Below, piece after piece: positions 1 through 12,662 of a stretch of DNA of 64,000 nt. The stretch lies in NCBI GenBank assembly GCA_945643635.1, contig CALZFC010000243.1, positions 1,021,501 to 1,085,500 of the forward strand, given 5' to 3'. The notes under the pieces were generated by a model. The model was not told the origin of the DNA, searched no databases, and worked only from the letters and a program-made list of their open reading frames with translations. Each line of letters opens with the position of its first letter. Within the stretch, counting starts at the first letter, position 1. This DNA is from Allodiplogaster sudhausi (Eukaryota; Nematoda; Chromadorea; Rhabditida; Diplogasteridae). Position numbers and translations under genes: made by a program.

Positions 1-640
1 TGGTGCAAATCACTACATTTATAACTTGCAAATAAATTACAGTCATTCCATTGAAATTTTATTCATCCTAAATCCCTGTGTTGAAATATATATAAAAGAC
101 AAAGTGGTCTGATTTTTCGAAAACCGAAGCATCGTTTATACAATGATAGGAATTAACGATGGACTTCATTTGAAAAGGAACAGCTTCCTCTGTTTGCATG
201 ATTCTCTGTTGCTGATAGATCAAAGTGCGACAAGAAGAAAGATCGTGAGCTTGAATCTATTAGCCACTATTCTTGTATGGAGTCGTTCGCGGAATGAACT
301 ACGACTTCAGTTCATTTAAAAAATTGCTATTCTAGCCATTACTATATAAGTATATAGGAAATGTTTAAACTAGAAAAGGTAGACGCCATTAGCCGCTATT
401 ATTCCCATTTTTGCAAAATCTGAACAAGCCATCATGCTAGAGATAAAAAGGAGTCTACAGTGACTGGAGCAACTGTTCTTTGCTTGTGGGTAAGCACAAA
501 CACCTATGTTAGAAGCGAAGACAAGAGAATCTTTTCAAATGAACTTTTTACGACGCAACAATATATGCAGTTCTCATAACATCACATTTAACAAATATTA
601 TAAAATTATTTCGAATAAATGGAATATAAAAAAAACTGAC

Positions 641-781
641 CACAACTCCCGAGATGAAGTAGATTGTAATGAAGACGCCCGTGACCTCGTTGCGAATCTT
701 GAGAACACACCAGAGCATCCCGATATAGAGCAGCACACACGGAGCGCCGTATAACAAAAAAATGATCGTCTCCGGTCGCAT
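641..781 (-). CDS. Partial nematode serpentine chemoreceptor exon (Srg/Srv-like)
   Basis: A 47-codon first-exon candidate starts at an ATG at 781 and ends at a GTCAGT donor (640-639), a donor sequence also used by clear genes in this window. The peptide begins MRPETIIFLLYGAPCVLLY, continues into a basic KIRNE loop, then a second hydrophobic stretch. A YGxPxxxLY first transmembrane helix followed by a short basic loop resembles nematode Srg/Srv seven-transmembrane chemoreceptors, which sense odours or other chemicals in sensory neurons. I could not find convincing further exons between 1 and 640, so this is either a 5' fragment of a gene running off the window or a relic. The family call rests on one exon. 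Confidence 0.35.
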
Positions 782-2835
782 TATAATCTTCTGTCGCTGA
801 AATGAGAATATTTTTTCTAGATTAAATGTGCTGACATCATTGCTTAATCCTTGGCGGAATAGAGCATTTAAAGGGGGCGATCACTGAAAAAAAGAAGATG
901 TGCGATTCGAAATTGAAGCGGCCCTTTTCGTTCAGCGCATCTTTGCGAGCAACGGAATAGCACGCGAGAAAATGCTCCCAGGGTGCATGCGGCAATTTAA
1001 ACATGAATTAAATTTTTTTCGCTGATCGTTCTCCTTGAACAAGAGAGTCCTTGCAGTACACAACGCGAAAAAGATCTCAAACTAAAGATCAATTATTTTA
1101 ATGTGATAACTTCAACAGTGCAGTGGTCTATGATTTTCCGATCACATATGAATCATTAACGTATCCAAATTTTTCCTTGAACGTTTTCCTTAGAATGAAT
1201 ATAAATTGTAGCTGGCACAAATGGAGCTACAACTCGACTGCCTCAGAGTCAACTGAAACAAAGGTTGGGACAATTTGTACGTTCATACATACACACATAC
1301 GTTCTAGTAATCAGGAAATGATAATGTTCCCTAGATGTATTCACATATAGAAAGGCAGGGGAAGGGAGGGGGGGGGGGTTGATAGAAAAAGCTATCTGAT
1401 ATTAACAGCTGTCGAACAATAAAGATGGCATTTTTAAGACGAATGCTGACGTTGAACGATATGTTATCAGGAAAATAGTTAACGATGCTGGTTGATTTGA
1501 CATGAAAGGTTGATTAATTCGCGGTCTTTCGAACAAGCAGCAGATTCTGGTAGGGGATCTTTAAGTTTGTCATTTACACCATCATTATAAGAGCACAACA
1601 AGAAATGGTGGATTTCGACACCGACAAACCGACATCTCTGCAAGAATACCCAGGGAACTACAATGGTGGTTTGGTCTTGAGCGCCTTTTTGCCTGATGAA
1701 AGGTTCTCAATTATAGATGCCCATCTTTACGGAAGAAGAGAACTTTGTGCTTGGTTCAGCTGTGTTCGTTCTTTGTGTAGAAAGAAAGGAGATACTCATG
1801 TACATAGTTTGAATATGCATAAACATGCATTCATGTAATCAATTCAAGAGATCATCATGCAGAATGGTGTGAAACACTAAAAAGAATGCAACATTAAATT
1901 TCCTTATAGCAAGTATGTCCTTCTTCCCTGATAGTTTCAGTAATGTAGAACCTGCAAGGAAAGTAATCGATTTTTCAACACAGATTTTTAAAAGACGAAA
2001 GAACGGAAAAGAAAAACATATCAAGTATCACTTTTGATGGGTCATATCAACAGCGTACCACTCGTATTCATATTCGTCGTATAGGACGAAAAACTGCCAA
2101 AAATGGAGCATTGTACCTAGCGGCGAGTCAATTTATAGACTGAGTGTGAGATCGACGACGGGCGAGAGAGAAGCTTTAACGTGTTACACTGAAGAGAAGC
2201 GACAAACATGCCCTAGACGCTACTGTCTATCTCTCCGACTCTTGTACAGTATTTCGCCAGCGACGAACTCGTAGTCGCTGCGCTTAACTCTTTCTTCTCT
2301 TGCCCTGGAGTTGAACGCTAGTGTTGGATGGACGAACTTCGATGCTTAGCGAAAATCGTCGACCTTTTTGTTCTGCGTTCAAGTTTTGGTGCTGCACCTG
2401 TCGTTTATCTTTGCTCAGATTGCGGGCGCCGCTGAATTTTGTGCCTTTATTGCAGATAGTTTGCTCCATTTTAGTTCGACAAGGAAATGGAATTGTTAAT
2501 CCGTCTTTTGTGAGGTAATAAGAAAATTACCTACACAAGGCTGACAAGCCCACATCATGCTCAGCATTAACAAAATAGGTTTATGGCAAAAGCAGCTGAA
2601 ACGAATAGAATAACCTTTACATCAGATTTAAACAACGTATGTATAAAATAATGTAGCGATGACGAAAATATGTTCCTATTGAAAATATCTATTCATCGAG
2701 TTTAAATGCTAATGTTGGAAGGTCAAAAAGGAAATCATCAAAATACATACATGACTGGACGGGATATCAAAACAAATTAAAGAACGAAGATGAAATTGAG
2801 ATTGAGGAAGGGAGAGAGGGACAGAGGGAGGTAAA

Positions 2836-2877
<42 letters not shown>

Positions 2878-4063
2878 TAGAGGATCATCTTTACTGTGAA
2901 AGCATAAATGATATGCTAATGATAAGGAGTTCCCTTGATTCTGTTTAGGCGAATGTGCCAGAATTTTAAAACTATAAAATACGCCAGAATATAGCACTAA
3001 TTGCAGTGAATCGCCTGGGTAGTAACTAGTAACCGCAAAGAGTATGCTTATGTAGCTCATGTGATCTTTAAATCATACATATTTGCACAAAATCTTCCAT
3101 AGACAAGTACCGTAGATTGAGAGTGCAAGAGGCAGAAAAAATAGCGCAAAAAGCAACGGTCATCCTTGGAACTGCTAGAGCGGCGGAGCATAGAAATAAA
3201 TTATTTACGCCCTTAAATATGTCTTGGTTAATCAGTCGGTTTACGAAGCATAATTTTTATGCTCGTGCGCTCTCAAGAAAAGGGTGCCTGTGATTACAGA
3301 ATTCAGTGGATATAATTTCTTTAATTACAATTACAGTATTTAAAGTGAAACTTACGTAGAAGATATGATGGTTGCTTTGTAAATATGTATCTTGCGTCCG
3401 CGAGGATGATGTGATTTTTTTCTCTTTCCCTAGGTCAATGGAATCAGACGATGGGAACTGAAAGAATTAAGTAACATGGTCTCGATAACAAATAAACCCT
3501 TTCTACGCTCCAAGACGTCCCAGTTTTTCCAAGTTTGTACAAAAAAATGTCTACGTACACAATATGGTCGCAAATGTTTTTATTACATCAACGAGAATTT
3601 TGTACATATATTTATATTTAGCTGAATCCCAAGTGCAAAATTATGTGATAATTTTTTTCGTACACTTACTGGAAATATCTACATTGATTGTTGGTAGTAA
3701 TAGAACTTGAATTTTATTCAAGGGAGAAGAGTGATGATATTTCAAACTAAACACATTCTGCACCGTATAATCATCACATGATTAAAGTCTCGAGTTCAGC
3801 AGAGATTTCATAGCACTTTCAAGGGCGTTTTGAATTTATTTGCCAGGCCTTTTCAGAATTCTAAAAAGTTGGTCGTCTGCCAACATTTGTATTATTTCCA
3901 AGAATCAAGATAAGGACGAGTTATTCTTTAGCCAAATATATAATGCATATTTATCAACTACTCAAGAAGTATGTCTCGCGCACATATGTACTAACAATTA
4001 GGTGAAGTACAAAAAGTTCCCTAGAATCACCTACCAAAAACAGCTTTAAATGACTCTTTAAAG
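782..4063. other. No gene recognised; AT-rich DNA with a GA microsatellite
   Basis: Only short unsupported reading frames are present. A (GA)n run lies at about 2839-2875 and a short G-run at about 1370. The ligand-domain exons expected upstream of the guanylate cyclase relic that begins at 4064 (counterparts of 13805-15433) were looked for by eye and not found. Confidence 0.5.
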
Positions 4064-7000
4064 TCGTCGGTATCTGCATGGCTGGAGTGGATAAGCGACG
4101 TCTCTTCGTTCGGTTGAACCAGCTCGAGATGATGTCACCCGAATACGTTTATGTCATCCTCGAACTCAAGAGCATCGGCTTTGGTATGTTGGCACTTTTT
4201 ATTCACTTTGAAAAGTGTAATTAATTAGATTAGCCAAAAAACGTCCGAACCGTGCTCTGCCCAATCGGCAAATGAAGAGTACAACAAATAATCAACCAAA
4301 TTAATTTTGAAACAATTGCCAAACACGGCGGCGTCAATCATTTTAATTAACAGAAATTCCCAAACAAAACGTTTACAAAGCCTCATCATTCAGGACAAGT
4401 TCGTCGCACATCCGAGCTTCGTCAGTGGCTGTTGGCGGCAGTTTATTTTCATTTTATAAGTCTTGAGACATCTAATTTGAATGCAAGCGCCCGTAAGATG
4501 AAGCCATGTTTGATATTCAAGCCGTCGCAGGCCACATGAAAGAGATGGGGCAGACCAAATTGAAGTATGCAATCTGCAAGTTCAGTTCCATCCGGTCTGA
4601 GTCCGTTCTGGTCGGATGCATTCGGCAACAACAGCGACGGCCTCACTGAACTCGCCCGACAAGGAGCACGGCGAGCCATTGTGGTAAGCGGATTTTTGTT
4701 GTTGTAAATATTAGGATACAATGTAACTAAATGAAATATATGAGTACATATGTATATTCGGCATTATTCTTCTTATGATTCAAAAAAGAAAAAAATAGTG
4801 AAAACGACACCATTGCAAAATTGCAGCTCGACCTAAATCGGCGTGAAGACGTCGACCTCGACAAGTTCACTTCCGAAGTGCTCGCGCGCATTACGCAGTG
4901 GCCAATGTTCTGCAACTGGACGAAATGCGTCAACGCCACGACTAATTATGTATGCGACTGACTCTTTTTTTTCTTTGCGTTCCAACTGTGGATTGTGCCG
5001 TGAGACAACAATGTCGGAAAAAAGTAAAATTAATTAAAACCATTCAAATACGGTTTTGGCGGTAAAATATTGTCGTAGCACCAAAAATGCGTGACTCACC
5101 AGAAACAGGCGGGCATCTTCGCGCGTCACCTCCACGACGTCGTCTACTACTACGCGCGCCTCATTAACCGCACTCACGCACGGCAGCTACTATCGATTCG
5201 AAGCCGCTGAAGAGAAGTAGTTCAGAGCGGTAGGGGTTTCACTCCTTTCTCTCAAGCTCTCTCTCTCTCTCTCTCTCTCTTCCTCTCCATTTCTTTCGCA
5301 GATGAGGAAACTTGACCATAGCAACGTGAACCGCTTTGTCGGCCTCGTCCTGGACGGCCCCGCCCTTCTCAGCATCTGACGCTTCTGTAGTCGCGGCAGC
5401 ATCGCGGTACGGTAAAAATGTTTTGAAAACTTTGTGGTACACCTGTAAAGAGTCTTTATTTCTCCCTTTCTCTCTTCATTTAGGAAAAGTCTTATTGATT
5501 TTTAAAACCTCGTTGAATAATATACATAGATGCAGGATTCAATGCAAAAGAATAATATTTACTTGGCATAGTTAAGCAAGTCATCGAGAAAGGCTCAATG
5601 CAACTCGACGGCTTCTTCGTGCTCTCGCTCATTCGCGACATTGCAAATGTTAGAGAGTACATTCTCTCTGTCTCTCTGTCTCTTTCTTTTTCTGCCTCTC
5701 TCTCTCTCACTATCTTTGTCTCTTTATCTTTTACATTTCCTCCCTGTCTTCTGTCCTCTTTCTTTTCCACTCCTCCTCATGATGGAAAGCCGTTGAATAA
5801 ATGCCATAGTCATGCGTTAAAAATAGATAAAATCAAATAAATGTACAGAGTTGAACATTTGAACGATATCGATCTCTTTAAATAACAACGTTTAAAGTAT
5901 GTTGACTTAATCTCATTCACCTCATTAAAACCGCCTGTGGCGTTAAATAAAAATAATATTAAGAAAATTAAATGCGCTGACTGTGAGGATATAGTTTCAT
6001 AAATGACCGGAAGCCTTTAGAAAGCTGTTGATTTTTTCCCTCGACCAAATGAATATGTACCAGGGCATTGGCTACCTCCACGAGAGTTTCCTCGGCTGCC
6101 ACGGCAATCTGACATCGTCGACTTGCCTCGTCGACGACCGCTGGCAGGTTGGTGGCGTCCTTAATTTTTTCAACTATTAGTGACTTGTTCTTGTACCTAT
6201 ATATGTCGCTACTTTAGTGACTTAGTCGTTGTAAAAAAAACACTAAAGAGCGAGAGAGAGAGAGATATGGACAGAGAAAGAGAGAACTGATGAAAGTGAA
6301 ACGAATGAAAGATTGATTAAGATTAAGAAAGTGAAAATAGAATAAGGGAGAGGGAGAGTCTGATGGATAGTGATTACTCTCTCCGTTCTCACATGACTCA
6401 GGTCAAACTCACCGACTATGGCATTCGGTCACTACGACAGCGCGAGCGATCGAAGCGAAGTCAGTTGACGATCTAAACTATAAGTTTACTTTATTCCTTA
6501 AATTTAAATTATTATTTATCTTAAAAGTATCACACTCATAAATTTGGTGCTCAAAACTAGCTTCATATGTGCTTACTTAAATTTTTTTTAAATTAAAATA
6601 CATATATAACTTGATTGCCATGGTAACGGTAAGCAGTGATTTGGTTTGAAGAGCAATTATGGCTGGCGCCCGAACAGCTTCGCGTCGAGATGGCGCCGCC
6701 CACGCCCACCGCCGACATCTACGCCTTCGCAATCATCTGCGCCGAGTTGATTACGCGCAAGCCGGCCTGGGATGCTGGCGGGCGAAAGGAGAAGATTGAC
6801 GGTTAGTCAAAATAATAGTGCTGCATTCATTCTCAAATTGATTATGGGCGAGAATAATTCCTCAAGTACTTTCAAGTTCGTTATGCTAACCATGGTATTA
6901 TGAGTCCTGCAATAGGAGATTAACAAGTGCTTTAAAGTACTTGCAAGCTTAACTATCCCAGTGTGATATCAGAACCACCTGTCAGATATATTTGCTGCTT

Positions 7001-9747
7001 ATTTATCAGTAAACTGTTTTAATGAAGAAAAAAATGTTGAGAGCTCGTGTACCTGATCAAGAAGGGAGGGTCGACACCGCTAAGACCACCGCTCTTCTCA
7101 GCCGAAGGCGTGGAAGTCGCGCCAGCGCTCGTTAGCTTATTATAGTTTATGGTCTATGAAATCAGTACTTTAAAATTAATTCTACAATAAATTAACCACT
7201 CATTAGACAGTAAATAAATTATCAATGAAGCTTTTCTTTCAATGCATGGTGACGTTAAAAGGATCGTAGCGAAGAGTTTAATAAAATAAATAAACATTAA
7301 GCTGCACCTTGTACGCGATTGCTGGAGCGAGCGTCCGGACGATCGACCCAAGATCGACACGCTTCGCTCCATTCTACGGTCCATGTCGAGTGGTGGGCAA
7401 CAGAATCTCATGGATCACGTCTTCAACATGATGGAGCAGTACGCGAACACGCTCGAGGAGGTTCAGGCGAGAAAGATTCAAGAAGTTATATGGTATTAAA
7501 TACGTGGCAAATATAATTTTGCTGTTTTTGTAAGAAAAAAATTATTTTTCAAGGATGTAGCCGACCGAACAAAGGAGCTTGTCGAAGAGAAGAAGAAGAG
7601 CGACGTTCTTCTCTTCCGAATGCTGCCCAGGTCTTTATTAATATGTCAGAATACGATGAAAAAGGACTATCAATGTCTTTCACTGGGCACCATTCTTATA
7701 CTATTGAACTGAGACAAAACCACAGGTACATTTTCTAGCAAAAAAAATTCAAACGGAACAACAATTTTTTAGATAAATAAATTAATATATAATAAAAAAT
7801 AAATTGTCGCTCAGACAAGTGGCGGAGAAGCTGAAGCTCGGGCAGTCGGTGGAGCCGGAGTCCTTCGAGAGCGTGACGATCTTCTTCTCCGACGTCGTCA
7901 AGTTCACCGCGCTCTCGCAGAAGTGCACGCCCATTCAGGTGCGCATTCCTTTTGAGAGAATATACAATTAATTTATTCTCTCTTTGTTAAAGATCGTCAA
8001 CTTGCTCAACGACCTCTACACAACCTTCGATACAATCATCGAAAATCATGGCATCTATAAAGTGGGGTTTCATTACATTTTTTCGAGATTAGCATTGTTC
8101 GATAATTTCTAAACATATATAGAAAATGGAAAAAAATTTGCAAGATATTATCACGCAGTGCATTAAATGAGCAAGAAGCTCTATGCTAATATATTTTTCA
8201 GACCATTGTTGTCGCGTTTCTCTAACATAAATCACTTGCTGACTCGCCGGAAAAGGTGCGAATTCAACAGAGAGTTTGGGCTCCTTTGACAGGTGGAGAC
8301 TATCGGCGACGGCTACCTGGCTAACACGTACGCGACATCTCCGAGCTCGCTTTCGACTTCCTCGACGCCGTCGCCCACTTCCGCGTCCCGCATCTGCCGC
8401 AGGAGAGGGTGCAGCTGCGCGTCGGCATGAATACCGGTATACATACTATAGGAAGGGAGTGAGCAGATGCCATTTCAGATCGGAAGCTTTTCGTATATGC
8501 CATTTCCACTGATTTCTATTGATTGTGGCTCGGAATATTATTGATTTAAAAAATAGAAAACTGTTGGTTAAAAATTACAAGAAGGGTTTTAAAGAATTTT
8601 TTTTCAAATTTGTAATCTCCCCAATCTAAGGCCCATGCGTGGCTGGCGTGGTCGGCCTCGCGATGCCTCGCTACTGTCTCTTCGGTGACACTGTCAACAC
8701 GGGCAGTCGCATGGAGAGCAACGGAAGACGTCGGTTGCCCCAGAACATTGCACAGATATTTATCTTAAAAGCGGAGGCAATTTTCAAGAATACACTAAAC
8801 ATTCTCGATTCCTGTGAAATTTACGATCAAGCTTAAAAATACCATATTTCATGTATGATAAATAAATAAATAAATTTATTTATTTATTTATTTGTTTAGC
8901 GTCGCACATTCACATGACAGCCGAGTCGAACCGCCTTCTGACCATAGCCTACCCGGGAGTCTATAAGACCGAGTCGAGGGGAGAAGTCATCATCAAGGTT
9001 GTAATTTGTATTTTAGTTTGTTTTTTTCACTTTCGCTTTCTCATGATGTCAGTACTGCCTCTTTATTAGTTTCCATGCCATAATAGATATATGCACATCT
9101 GTATTGATCTCTGTGCAATTCTGAGTATGCACCGCATATGATGAAAGTGAAGCCCGCTGTGAGCATCACTAAAAAACGTTATTCATGTCAATTGAAGGGA
9201 AAAGGCGTGATGGAGACGTTCTGGCTGCTTGGCCGAGCTGACAAAAACAACGTCAATGAGACGTCACCCATTTGGAAGCAGCAGCAGGTTCGGGGAGGAG
9301 AGAATGGAGAGGAGGGAAGAAGGAGAAAGATGGAAATCATAAAGATTTGAGAATAGGAGATAAAAAGAGAAAGAGACAGAAAGTGAGATAGAGAAAGAGA
9401 GACAATGTGAAAAAGGGAGCGATGAAATGGAAGGAGATAGACAGAAAGAGAAGAAAGAGAGATAAAGAGAATGGGAAAGAGAGAGAGATAGAGAGAGAGA
9501 GAAAGAGGTAGAGAAAAAGAGAAAGAGAAATGAGGAATCTCCTAGAAGTCAATGGACACTCCGCCACCTCGCAAGTCTGCATCTCCGGCTCCCTCCGAGC
9601 CCGAGTTGGCTGCTCCCGACACTGACGCCCTCTACAACAAGGCGCTCACCGCACGCATCAATAGCAGCCGAGGGGGCGGGGCTAATGGAGAAGGGAGCGG
9701 GGCTAATCGGCATGTACGATCAGTTCGTCACGAGGAAGCAGATATGA
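4064..9747 (+). pseudogene. Decayed receptor-type guanylate cyclase, paralogue of the 13.8-23.3 kb gene
   Basis: Exons readable here match the downstream intact cyclase, mostly base for base in length: 4064-4183, 4586-4683, 4827-4949, 5109-about 5175, 5302-5406, 5577-5648, 6064-6147, 6402-6459, 6652-6801, 7042-7130, 7302-7460, 7554-7630, 7815-7938, 7993-8061, 8293-8436, 8631-8729, 8900-8997, 9198-9287 and 9546 on. They cover part of the ligand-binding domain, the kinase-homology domain, the dimerisation helix and the cyclase domain. Lesions seen: no first six exons upstream; an internal deletion near 5170-5180 that joins a ligand-domain exon to a kinase-homology exon out of frame and removes the transmembrane segment; a TGA at 5377-5379 where the paralogue has TGG; a 31-base deletion in exon 8293-8436 that removes the conserved CVSGLP region and shifts frame; and a C-terminal frame change, with a GMYDxF tail motif legible only in another frame ending at 9745-9747. 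A separate role as a truncated transcript cannot be excluded. Confidence 0.85.
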
Positions 9748-10647
9748 GTGAGGAAGAAGAAAAAAACATGACGTCATTACCAGTAATTACAGTTCTCATT
9801 TTTCTTATCTTATTCTATCGATTATACATTAATGTTAGAGAAAATGGATACGATTTTGTTTCTTAAACATTTTACGTTAAAAGCCAACCATTCTTATATG
9901 TACTCATTACTTACATAATTCTAGAAAAAAACCACAATTTAGATACATGATTGTTTTATATCTTTACATTGAATTTTTTTATGCAGTATACCATTAATGC
10001 TTCATGAATATTCATTTAACAAGTAACGTACAGATATAAAACATAAATAATAAAGGGAAAAGAAAATTTAATATTTTTTTGGAATTTTTTTTCCTGCATT
10101 AACCGCACAATCCATTGCTGACATGATTACACCTATTTGTACCTGGCAGTATACAAAATTAAGTTGCTAAATTTTTTTCAAGCACGACTGCACAGGCTCA
10201 CTGTTTGGGATGGGAAACGAGTGGCGATTGGGCGAAAGTGTTGGAAATATGACTCATCGAGTAGGATCTCTTTCTATCTTTCTCGCTCTCTCCTTCTCTT
10301 TCTCTCTCTCTCTCTTTCTCCTTCTCTTTCTCTCTCTCTTCTTCTTCTCTCTCTCTCCTTCTCTTTCTCTCTCTCTCGGTCTGCTAACAGATTCACTAAA
10401 GGAAGACTGCATCATCTTCATAAAACATGAAATATTTGTTTCTGTTGCACATTCACCCTGTCCGAAAGCACATTGTCCAAAAAAGGGTTGTCATCCATTT
10501 ACATGACTCGTCTGTGAATGTCTGAATGTCGCCTGTTTGAGCGGTACTTGATGAGAAATGTCAGACCGCTGTTCTCATTTTGGTTTTTTCTAAAGATAAT
10601 TCCGATAATTTCTTATCTTAAGAAGCAACCACCTGGCGATTTCTAGA

Positions 10648-11260
10648 ATGAAGTTTTTTGCGATTCTCTGTCTTCTACTGGTCGCTGTGGTAAGTATTCC
10701 TCAACAAAAAGTAACCTTTAAAAGCTTCCTCGCCTGCTAGGCCGTGATATATGTATGTAGTACTTTTGAGAATAAAAAATAGCTAGAAATGTCTTCTCAA
10801 TCTGAGGGCAAATTTAAAATAGAAGGTGGTATTTATTGGAGATAGGCTTATCTGAAACAATTCGCGCCATTCGGGGCTGCTAGGCCGTGATATTATAGGT
10901 ATATAATAACTGTAATATATGTAACTATAACAGTTATTATTTTTGTATTATTCTCGTTTCAGCATTCTGCCTTCGCTGCTCCGATTGTTCGCAAAGAAGA
11001 AAACGTGATACGCAATGTTAGTTATTTGTTGCTAACACTGTTTATTGAAGCATTCTTGGAAGGATCAAATTATAGAGTTTAAAAATGAAGTAAATCTAAC
11101 TATTAAGCCGGCCATTGTCCGCGTCCGCCGCAGCGAAGAGAAAAACTGCAATAACATTTTCAACATTTGCCCTTATCTCCTTCTGACCAAGACAAGACAA
11201 ATCCTACATGACATTTGCCATTCGGTGACGATAAAACACCTGTTGCCATATCATATTTGA
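10648..11260 (+). CDS. Small secreted cysteine peptide precursor (copy 1)
   Basis: Three exons are proposed: 10648-10689, 10963-11016 and 11051-11260, all joining in phase 0, giving about 101 aa. The first exon encodes a signal peptide (MKFFAILCLLLVAV, continuing HSAFAAP). An acceptor-like TAG lies one base before the ATG, as at trans-spliced nematode genes. The last exon contains RVRR, a likely furin-type cleavage site, followed by SEEKNCNNIFNICPYLLL, a two-cysteine loop of C-x6-C. The spacing recalls cyclic neuropeptides such as the allatostatin C/somatostatin loop or a nematocin-like CPY, but I do not claim membership of either family. A third cysteine (HDIC) follows. An alternative acceptor at ...attaag before CCGGCC would skip the first part of exon 3 and still keep frame. 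Function unknown; a processed secreted peptide is an inference. Confidence 0.5.
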
Positions 11261-12175
11261 ACTACACTATGAAACGACATTTTAAATGCTTGGGTTGCAA
11301 GAAATGCAATACCGAGATGAGGTGGTCTAAATAATTTTCTCCTCCCAAAAACTTGCAGTTATGCAATGAAGAATGTAACAATAAAGAATTGTGGACATTC
11401 CCGTCGAATATATATATCCGTCTTCTTGAAGCAAACAGGAAGCAAATCAGAAAATCGATGTTTATTTGCCAACATTGTATTTGATAATTTTAAATTAGTT
11501 TAATTCGCAATGATAACTAATAGCTACTTTTTTTTCTATAAAAATAAATAACATTTACCTTTTTTTGCCTCTATCAGAAACAGAAAAAAGGACAAATGTT
11601 ATTTTCTCTCTCTCCTTCTCCTTCTCTTTCTCTCTCTCCTTCTCTTTCTCTCTCTCTTCTTCTCTCTCTCCTTCTCTTTTTCTGTCTCTCTCTCCTTCTC
11701 TTTCTCTATCTCTCTCCTTCTCTTTCTCTCTCTCTCTTTCTCCTTCTCTCTCTCTCTCTCGGTCTGCTAACAGATTCACTAAAGGAAGACTGCTTCAAAT
11801 TCATAAAAGATGGAATCTTTGTTTATGTTGCACATTCACCCTGTCCAAAAGCATATTGTCCAAAAAAGGGTTGTCATCCATTTACATGACTCGTCTGTGA
11901 ATGTCTGAATGTCGCCTGTTTGAGCGTTACTTGATGAGAAGTCTGGGAAAACGAAGTTGACAGGGCATATTCTCTGGCTGGTTCGAATGTAAAATTGTCC
12001 TCTTCTGTAGCGATATGATTTAAACGACAAATTCTTACTAAACGCCTCAGTTAATAGACAAGAATATTCGCCTCAATTTTCAGTCTGTTCAGACCGCTGT
12101 TCTCATTTTGGTTTTTTTGTAAGATAATTCCGATAATTTCTTATCTTAAGAAGCAACCACCTGACGATTTTTAGA

Positions 12176-12662
12176 ATAAAGCTTTTCGCGATTCTCTGTC
12201 TTCTACTGGTCGCTGTGGTAAGTATTCCTCAACAAAAAGAAATATTTTAAAGCTTTCTCGCTTGCTCATCGGATAAAGTACTTTGAGAAGAAAAATTGCT
12301 AGAAATATTTTCTGTATCTGCTGGCCAATTTAAAATAGGAAGTGGTACAAATTAGAAATATGCTTATCTGAACAATTCGCCCTTCGGGCCTGCAATACCG
12401 TAACTATAATATTATTCTGTTTTCAGCATTCCGCATTCGCTATTCCAATTGTTCGCAGAGAAGAAAACATGATGCGGAATGTTAGTTATTTATTGATCAT
12501 GAATGACAAATTATTACTGACACTGTTTCATGAAGCTTTCTTGGAAGGATCAAATTGTAGAGTTTAAAAATTGAAGTAAATCTAACTATTAAGCCGGCCA
12601 GTGTCCGCGTCCGCCGCAACGAAGAAAAGAACTGCAATAACATTTTCAACATTTGCCCTTAG
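12176..12662 (+). pseudogene. Second copy of the secreted cysteine peptide gene, broken
   Basis: Exons correspond to 12176-12217, 12427-12480 and 12536-12662. The initiator ATG of copy 1 is ATA here (12176-12178), an extra T gives an in-frame TGA at 12572-12574, and the reading frame holding RVRR and the NCNNIFNICP loop stops at TAG 12660-12662, removing the PYLLL tail seen in copy 1. The prohormone-like cleavage site and both loop cysteines are nevertheless kept. If exon 3 begins at the alternative acceptor before CCGGCC, the TGA is bypassed, but the missing start codon remains. Confidence 0.6.

Noticed and set aside
1..4063. Ligand-domain exons of the upstream cyclase
   Set aside because: No sequence resembling exons 13805-15433 was found on the + strand before 4064.
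11090..11110. An intron in the third exon of the small secreted peptide gene
   Set aside because: The GT...AG interval is only about 20 bases, too short for splicing; the frame reads straight through.
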